Shown: positions 63,316 through 64,000 of the stretch, piece by piece
How the letters are laid out: every line of letters begins with the position of its first letter
How positions within the stretch are numbered: position 1 is the first letter of the stretch
Assembly (NCBI GenBank): GCA_017308375.1
Contig: JAFKEW010000063.1
Coordinates: 1 to 64,000, forward strand
DNA from: Alphaproteobacteria bacterium
GTDB lineage: Bacteria > Pseudomonadota > Alphaproteobacteria > Micropepsales > Micropepsaceae
Reading direction: 5' to 3'
Length of the DNA stretch: 64,000 bases
The notes under the pieces: generated by a model
Seen by the model: only the letters and a program-made list of their open reading frames with translations
Databases searched by the model: none
What the model was told of the DNA's origin: nothing
Program-made: the position numbers and the translations under genes

Positions 63316-64000
63316 ATGGCGAAGGGCAAAAAAACCAAAAAGCGCAGGCCGATAAAGGCTGCGAATAAAGGCAGGGTAAAGGCGAAAACGCGCAAGGCTG
63401 CACCCGCCGCCCGCAAGACCAAAGCGAAGGCCGGCACGAAAAAGGTGGCGAAGACCAAAACCGCGGTGCGGCCGGCAAAAAAGGCTGCCCGGAAAACAGT
63501 GCGGAAAAGCGCCGCAGCGAAAGCCGCACAACCTGCCAAAAAAGGGGCTGCCAGAAAAAAGGCCGCCAGGAAAAAGGCTGTGGCGCGCCCGGCACTCAAA
63601 ACCACGCCTTTCGCCAAACCACAGGCCAAGCTTCGGGCAAAAGCCCCGATGCCGATCCGCCCGCGCAAGGCGTCCACCCGCCGCGCCGGCATCACGCCGC
63701 GCCGCGCATTGCGCACCAGGCTCGCCTTGAGCCCATACGATCAGGGGCTGGAGCGTAACGCCGCCAATTACCAGCCGCTGACACCCTTGAGTTTTCTGGA
63801 ACGCGCCGCCCAGGTCTTTCCCGATCACATCGCCATCGTGCATGGCCAATCGCGTTTCACCTACTCCGAGTTTTATGCCCGTTCGCGCCGGCTGGCCTCG
63901 GCGCTGGTCAAGGCCGGGGTGAAGAAGAACGACACCGTGGCCGCGATGCTGGCCAACACGCCGCCGATGCTGGATGTGCATTACGGCGTGCCGATGGCGG
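63316..64000 (+). CDS. Acyl-CoA synthetase (partial) with long Lys/Ala/Arg-rich N-terminal extension
   Basis: An open frame without stops runs from ATG 63316 to the window end (228 codons). Residues from about 139 (SPYDQGLERNAANYQPLTPL) onward are a canonical N-terminus of an AMP-forming acyl-CoA synthetase (SFLERAAQVFPDHIAIVHG, YARSRRLASALVKAG). Residues 1-138 are dominated by Lys, Ala and Arg (KKAARKT, KKGAARKKAARKK), resembling histone H1-like or AlgP-like tails. Such a tail is not part of this family. Internal starts at ATG 63649 or TTG 63727 would shorten or remove it. The adenylation motifs lie beyond the window. Confidence 0.85.
   Translation, partial: MAKGKKTKKRRPIKAANKGRVKAKTRKAAPAARKTKAKAGTKKVAKTKTAVRPAKKAARKTVRKSAAAKAAQPAKKGAARKKAARKKAVARPALKTTPFAKPQAKLRAKAPMPIRPRKASTRRAGITPRRALRTRLALSPYDQGLERNAANYQPLTPLSFLERAAQVFPDHIAIVHGQSRFTYSEFYARSRRLASALVKAGVKKNDTVAAMLANTPPMLDVHYGVPMA

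Noticed and set aside
63361..63600. Lys/Ala-rich repeats considered as a CRISPR array or DNA satellite
   Set aside because: There are no regular repeats and spacers; the similarity is at amino-acid level within an open frame.

Overview
The window is a GC-rich alphaproteobacterial chromosome segment. The evidence is a Caulobacter-type cell-cycle and flagellar repertoire (CtrA, SciP, FlbD, RcdA, TrcR), an alphaproteobacterial cytochrome bc1 operon, and several families largely confined to the class (DUF1285, DUF6111, DUF1192, DUF1013, DUF1465). The gene order flgD-flgE-sciP-fliF-fliG-fliH-fliN-flbD-flhA and the fliJ-fliI/ctrA pairing resemble Caulobacter. The lineage cannot be fixed more closely from the sequence alone.

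Layout. 1-4436: a minus-strand cluster for salvage of methylthioadenosine/5'-deoxyadenosine (mtnP, an AT-richer secreted-protein gene, apt, mtnA, and a fused aldolase-dehydrogenase that leaves the window). 4970-9882: petABC for the bc1 complex, divergent from trmL-hemF and a TerC-type gene. 9898-13534: a PP2C-like phosphatase, tRNA nucleotidyltransferase, DUF6111, CoA-type NUDIX and DUF1285 genes. 13761-20452: a MoxR-DUF58-BatA/DUF4159 envelope operon whose DUF58 gene carries an apparent one-base frameshift. 20462-22870: assorted enzymes. 23003-25255: a CheY-like regulator with an Arg-rich tail, an HPt-like protein, motA, and a small membrane protein preceded by two exact TTAA-N7-TTAA (CtrA-type) boxes. 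25346-31394: lysine catabolism (saccharopine dehydrogenase, an orphan ThDP enzyme, ALDH7, a divergent Lrp-type regulator) and threonine ammonia-lyase. 31451-32748: tRNA-Met and mnmA.

32831-49474 is the flagellar block: flgK-flgL behind a consensus sigma-54 promoter, then fliK-flgD-flgE, sciP, and fliF-fliG-fliH-fliN-flbD-flhA-flhF-flhG. 49491-53990 holds two small membrane-protein genes, a methyltransferase gene bracketed by a 77-bp exact duplication of the fliJ 3' end, fliJ-fliI, and ctrA with TTAA motifs and a GANTC site upstream. 54007-60087 contains a Kdo hydroxylase gene, an ABC exporter gene that has lost the signature/Walker B segment, rpmE, rcdA, DUF1192, a quinone oxidoreductase and trcR. 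60191-64000 holds an MFS transporter, a methyltransferase-like gene, a YqaA-type gene and the start of an acyl-CoA synthetase with an unusual histone-H1-like Lys/Ala/Arg-rich N-terminal extension of about 138 residues.

The strongest leads for new biology are that basic extension, the fliJ-end duplication around a methyltransferase, the CtrA-box small membrane protein, the fused aldolase-dehydrogenase in a nucleoside salvage operon, and the ThDP enzyme in the lysine cluster. No CRISPR array, rRNA, integrase or transposase was seen. No gene-free stretch exceeds about 300 bases.
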